Assembly: GCA_003022745.1 (NCBI GenBank)
Contig: PXSU01000162.1
Location: 1-6,977, forward strand
Source of the DNA: Halobacteriales archaeon SW_9_67_25
Lineage (GTDB): Archaea; Halobacteriota; Halobacteria; Halobacteriales; Haloarculaceae
Reading direction: 5' to 3'
Length of the DNA: 6,977 nucleotides
In this document: piece by piece, positions 6,112-6,977 of the stretch
Position numbering within the stretch: position 1 is the first letter of the stretch
How the letters are laid out: each line of letters opens with the position of its first letter
Position numbers and translations under genes: made by a program
The notes under the pieces: model-generated
What the model saw: the letters and a program-made list of their open reading frames with translations, nothing else
What the model was told of the DNA's origin: nothing
Databases searched by the model: none

Positions 6112-6330
6112 TCACCCAAGCGGGAGCAGGAACCGGCCGGGAGCAGTGAGCACGACCAGGTCGCCGGCTGCGATGTTCGGCTCCATGCTTCCGGACTCGA
6201 TACCGACCACCACCGGCCAGGTGCCCGCGAGAATCACCAGCCCATCCGGAGCCACAGCAGCGGCCCCGACCGGGCGTGACGCTGCGCTACCGGGACTCTC
6301 GCTGCCACCGTCGTCGCTCTCGTCAGTCAC
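6112..6330 (-). pseudogene. Truncated signal peptidase I (S26, Sec11-like) remnant, 72 aa
   Basis: From GTG 6330 the frame gives an acidic start, a weak hydrophobic stretch (GAAAVAPDGLVILAGTWPVVVGI, in 22-44) and then IESGSMEPNIAAGDLVVL, the catalytic-serine box of archaeal signal peptidase I (Ser48). The haloarchaeal pattern WP-V-ESGSMEP-GDLV-GRF is well matched. It then ends abruptly at LLPLG and TGA 6112-6114. Functional enzymes continue for well over 100 residues with the general-base His and Asp regions. I checked the two other frames beyond the break and found no continuation. The hydrophobic anchor, interrupted by Pro-Asp, also looks degraded. It starts 32 nt after the helicase stop, with no convincing TATA box. 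It is probably a dead remnant; a small S26-like protein with a non-proteolytic role is the alternative. Confidence 0.65.
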
Positions 6331-6362
6331 GCGTTACCCCGGGATGCAGGGACGACACGGGG

Positions 6363-6977
6363 CTACCGGGCGACGACCGGCTCTTCGGCCTCGGCGAGCA
6401 GTTCGTCGAGGTCGGCGTCCGTGGGCTCGTTGTGCAGGAGGACCTCGACCGGGAGGTCGGGCGCCCCGTCGACGAGGTCCTCCAGCAGGACGAGCCGTTC
6501 GCGTGCCCGGGACATGCCGACGTAGAAGACGCGCCGTTCGTTGTCGGTCAGCGTCGGCACCGGGTCGGTGTGCTTGGTGAACGAATCGATCCCTGGCACC
6601 TCGCGGCTCTCCTGTTCGACCGTCGCGGCGATCTGTTCGACGACCTTCTCGGTGAGGTCCGTCGCCACGAACACGTGGTCTGCCTCGCGACCCTTCGCCG
6701 AGTGGATGGTGCCGACGCGGACCCGGTCGCGGTCCATGTCCCGGTAGTCGCCGCCGAAGTAGGCGTCGACGGTCCGCTCCTGGAAGTTGGTTACCTTCCG
6801 CAACATGTCTGCCGCCGAGCGGGGGTCGGGAACGAACGGCGCGTGGTCCCGGATGAGTTCGGGTTCGACATCGAACTCGGCGATGTCATCGACGTCGGCC
6901 GCCTCCTCGCGCTCGTCGAGCGTGTCGAAGAGGTCGTCGCGCTCGCCCGTGCCGAACGCGGAGTCGGCGAGCATGTC
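6363..6977 (-). CDS. UvrD/PcrA/Rep-like superfamily 1 DNA helicase, C-terminal part (partial)
   Basis: The gene enters from beyond the right edge and ends at TAG 6363-6365; the last window codon (6975-6977) is still coding, so the ATG at 6974 is internal. The visible 204 residues belong to the 2A domain of an SF1A helicase: VRVGTIHSAKGREADHVFV (motifs around IV/V) and ERRVFYVGMSRARERLVLL (motif VI, with its arginines and the VGMSRA core). These contact ATP and single-stranded DNA in 3'-5' translocating helicases that act in repair and replication restart. The Walker A and B motifs would be off-window. The tail past motif VI is short and acidic, without an obvious extra domain. Which haloarchaeal UvrD paralogue this is cannot be said from the fragment. 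Confidence 0.9.
   Translation of the reverse strand, partial: DMLADSAFGTGERDDLFDTLDEREEAADVDDIAEFDVEPELIRDHAPFVPDPRSAADMLRKVTNFQERTVDAYFGGDYRDMDRDRVRVGTIHSAKGREADHVFVATDLTEKVVEQIAATVEQESREVPGIDSFTKHTDPVPTLTDNERRVFYVGMSRARERLVLLEDLVDGAPDLPVEVLLHNEPTDADLDELLAEAEEPVVAR

Overview
The window comes from a haloarchaeon. It is GC-rich and its proteins are strongly acidic. It has archaeal TATA-like boxes 24-30 nt upstream of start codons (leaderless transcripts), and several gene families typical of or restricted to Halobacteria. No rRNA, tRNA, CRISPR array or transposase gene was seen. The genus cannot be fixed from the sequence alone.

Layout from left to right. (1) Positions 1-308 (+) are the C-terminal end of a class III polyhydroxyalkanoate synthase (PhaC) carrying an appended helix-hairpin-helix domain. 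(2) Positions 309-680 lie between two convergent genes and hold a nested inverted repeat: a perfect 29-bp inverted pair inside a 21-bp inverted pair of the same core. (3) Positions 681-2027 (-) encode a complete AAA+ ATPase with its own TATA box. (4) Positions 2106-3062 (-) encode a D-2-hydroxyacid dehydrogenase. (5) Positions 3063-3407 hold a divergent promoter pair, a small cysteine-rich (+) reading frame interrupted by an in-frame TGA (3150-3326), and two small hairpins. (6) Positions 3408-5997 (-) are a tight two-gene operon. The upstream gene encodes a protein with a ribbon-helix-helix-like N-terminus, a long coiled coil and a zinc ribbon. The downstream gene encodes a long disordered acidic region followed by a degenerate RecA/KaiC-like domain of the haloarchaeal DUF7504 type. 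(7) Positions 6112-6330 (-) hold a signal peptidase I remnant that stops just after the catalytic-serine box. (8) Positions 6363-6977 (-) are the C-terminal part of a UvrD/PcrA-like superfamily 1 helicase that runs off the window.

PhaC, the dehydrogenase, the AAA ATPase and the helicase look like ordinary haloarchaeal chromosomal genes, each with its own job. The least understood part is the coiled-coil/zinc plus DUF7504 pair. It sits between two damaged genes (the interrupted small zinc protein and the truncated signal peptidase), which suggests a rearranged or inserted block. My best reading is a scaffold or signalling module with no enzyme activity that can be deduced.
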